DNA from: an uncultured Rhodospirillaceae bacterium
GTDB lineage: Bacteria > Pseudomonadota > Alphaproteobacteria > Rhodospirillales > UBA2165
NCBI GenBank assembly: GCA_913041095.1
Contig: CAJWIB010000139.1
Coordinates: 1-7,013, forward strand
DNA: 7,013 bases
Direction: 5' to 3'
The position numbers and the translations under genes were made by a program. Numbering within the stretch: the stretch's first letter is position 1; each line of letters opens with the position of its first letter. Positions 5,597 to 7,013 of the stretch are shown one piece after another. The notes beneath the pieces are model-generated. The model was given only the letters and a program-made list of their open reading frames with translations. It did no database searches and had not been told where the DNA came from.

Positions 5597-7013
5597 ATGG
5601 GTAGATTATTTGACGACAATTTTTACCGGTTTGAGGATCTCATTTATGACACCGAAGCTTATGGTCCCCAGCCAGGTTGTGATCCAGAACTGATCACGCA
5701 AGGCCTTGCGCCGGTTACTGAAAAAGAGCGGATCGGCGCTGAAGGGTTGACGGATGTGGAAATTGATCTACTCGATCACAAACTGACATCAATTGCCGAA
5801 GAAGGCCGTGATGTTTATATGAACCTTTCGATTTCAGAGGGTATTATAACCGGTGATATGAATTGCGGTATTTTTACCGCCTCGGGCGACCCGTGCACCG
5901 TGGCCACGGGAATTTATTTTCACGTATTGCTTAACAATGCCCAGCTAAAGTACATCAACAAATATTACGCTGATGATCCGACAGTTGGACTGCGCGATGG
6001 CGATATATTTTTCTTCAACGATGAACTGGGCGGCGGCATCCATTCTTTCGATATGTTTACGGCCATGCCAGTCTTCTTTGAGGGAGAGCTTGTTGCCTGG
6101 GCGGAAGTCGGCGGTCATCAGGGCGAGAGTGGTTCCGTCAGTCCCGGTGGTTTTGTTCCGACAGCTACCTCCAGGTTTGAGGAAGGTCTGCACATACCGG
6201 TAATGAAAATCGGCGAGAATTTTCAGCTCCGCCAGGATGTTCTCGATTTTTTGTGCGCCTCCGTGCGCAATCCTTTTATTCTTGCCGCAGATCTGAAATC
6301 TCGTCTAGCGACTTGTAAGCGTATTCGGGATCGTATTATCAGGGAATGTGAACGCCGTGGCGCTCCATCACTAGTTGGAGGCATGCGTCAAATACTGATC
6401 CGATCCGAGGAACGGGCCCGCGCCCATTTGGTTAAGCTTAACGACGGCATCTACCGGCACGTTCTGTTCAATGATGATATGGGCACAGAGGAAGGACTTA
6501 CGCGAATTCCGACGACTGTCTATAAGGAAGGCGACACTCTGACCATGGTTGTTCAGGGGGTATCGCCGGAAAACGGCAAAGGCCCAATGCATGCGACCTG
6601 GCATCTTATTCGCGGTTCCATGGGAGTTTATCTTTTCTCCTATTTTTTTCGCGGCTTACAGCCAAACGCCGGTCTTTTGCAGGCGGTCAAAGTCTTGGTG
6701 GAAGGGCCCTCAATAGCCAATTCAAGCGCCCATCTTGCACATGGTGAAGGCACCTCAATTGCCGCTTGTGTCGTTCAAAATCTTCACGTCATCGGCTCAA
6801 AGATTCTCTTTGATAGCCCTTACAAAGAAGCAGTACAGTCACCGCATTCGCGAAATATCAGTCTTTATATTTTCTCTGGTGAAAATGCCCGCGGCTATAC
6901 CAGCATGAACTTTACCGGAACGGTTAACGCGTCCGGCCAGGGCGGCCGGGTTGACGGAGATGGCGAACATGCCGTTGGCTTTTACTGGGGTCCATTTACG
7001 GATTCTGGCGAAG
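5597..7013 (+). CDS. hyuB: HyuB / acetone carboxylase alpha-type catalytic subunit, 3' end cut by window
   Basis: Catalytic partner of the preceding HyuA-type subunit. The frame is open from ATG 5597 to the window edge (472 codons plus one base). A weak purine-rich site (AGGCGG, 5586-5591) and a 9-base gap after hyuA support this start. GGGIHSFDMFTAMPVF (145-160) carries the H-x-x-D pair H149 and D152, and VGGHQGESG (171-179) carries H174. In acetone carboxylase alpha the equivalent residues bind the catalytic manganese (numbering differs by about one; recalled, not checked). EGELVAW (162-168) and SPGG (182-185) also follow the family pattern. Late in the fragment, DGEHA (455-459) followed by W464 and DSGE (469-472) resembles the DG-x-x-HA...W...D-x-G-x-x-E region of acetone carboxylase alpha more than that of ordinary HyuB, favouring a carboxylase. 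Family members have about 520-780 residues, so an estimated 50-300 are missing. The substrate is unknown. Confidence 0.93.
   Translation, partial: MGRLFDDNFYRFEDLIYDTEAYGPQPGCDPELITQGLAPVTEKERIGAEGLTDVEIDLLDHKLTSIAEEGRDVYMNLSISEGIITGDMNCGIFTASGDPCTVATGIYFHVLLNNAQLKYINKYYADDPTVGLRDGDIFFFNDELGGGIHSFDMFTAMPVFFEGELVAWAEVGGHQGESGSVSPGGFVPTATSRFEEGLHIPVMKIGENFQLRQDVLDFLCASVRNPFILAADLKSRLATCKRIRDRIIRECERRGAPSLVGGMRQILIRSEERARAHLVKLNDGIYRHVLFNDDMGTEEGLTRIPTTVYKEGDTLTMVVQGVSPENGKGPMHATWHLIRGSMGVYLFSYFFRGLQPNAGLLQAVKVLVEGPSIANSSAHLAHGEGTSIAACVVQNLHVIGSKILFDSPYKEAVQSPHSRNISLYIFSGENARGYTSMNFTGTVNASGQGGRVDGDGEHAVGFYWGPFTDSGE

Noticed and set aside
5973..6203. Forward 76-codon frame inside the last gene
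   Set aside because: It is out of frame with the alpha-type subunit, which carries clear metal-site motifs over the same bases; the product looks like a shadow.
3461..7013. Simple assignment as N-methylhydantoinase or 5-oxoprolinase
   Set aside because: 5-Oxoprolinase is usually one fused chain, and plain HyuA/HyuB pairs do not need a gamma-family zinc-ribbon subunit; the gamma gene and the late alpha-type motif favour the acetone carboxylase branch, although hydrolase activity is not excluded.

Overview
The window looks like proteobacterial accessory or catabolic chromosome, all on the + strand, with moderate base composition (judged by eye, not counted). Compact Shine-Dalgarno-led genes, a tripartite TRAP transporter and a HyuA/HyuB-type carboxylase fit an alpha- or gammaproteobacterium, perhaps marine or soil-dwelling. 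No ribosomal, tRNA or housekeeping marker is present to settle the lineage, so this placement is inference.

Layout: positions 9-2875 hold a complete DctP-type TRAP transporter in the order binding protein (dctP), small membrane subunit (dctQ), large membrane subunit (dctM). A 250-bp gap (2876-3125) follows, with a candidate promoter, a short inverted repeat and a dubious 46-codon reading frame. From 3126 to the end of the window runs a tightly packed three-gene set: a small zinc-ribbon protein of the acetone carboxylase gamma family, a HyuA / acetone carboxylase beta-type ATP-binding subunit, and a HyuB / acetone carboxylase alpha-type catalytic subunit cut off by the window edge after 472 codons. 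The first two enzyme genes overlap by 4 bases (ATGA) and the second and third are 9 bases apart, so they almost certainly form one transcription unit.

Working model (inference): the TRAP system takes up a small organic anion or polar carbonyl compound with a sodium gradient, and the three-subunit enzyme activates it, or a product of it, with ATP, by carboxylation as in acetone and acetophenone carboxylases or by hydrolysis as in hydantoinases and oxoprolinases. Sequence features in the alpha- and gamma-type subunits point to the acetone carboxylase branch. The short gamma subunit, the gamma-beta-alpha gene order, the hydantoinase-like loops kept in the beta subunit and the link to a TRAP transporter all differ from the textbook acetone carboxylase operon. 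The substrate is therefore open, and this pairing is the most interesting part of the window. No CRISPR array, insertion sequence, tRNA, rRNA or phage feature was seen.
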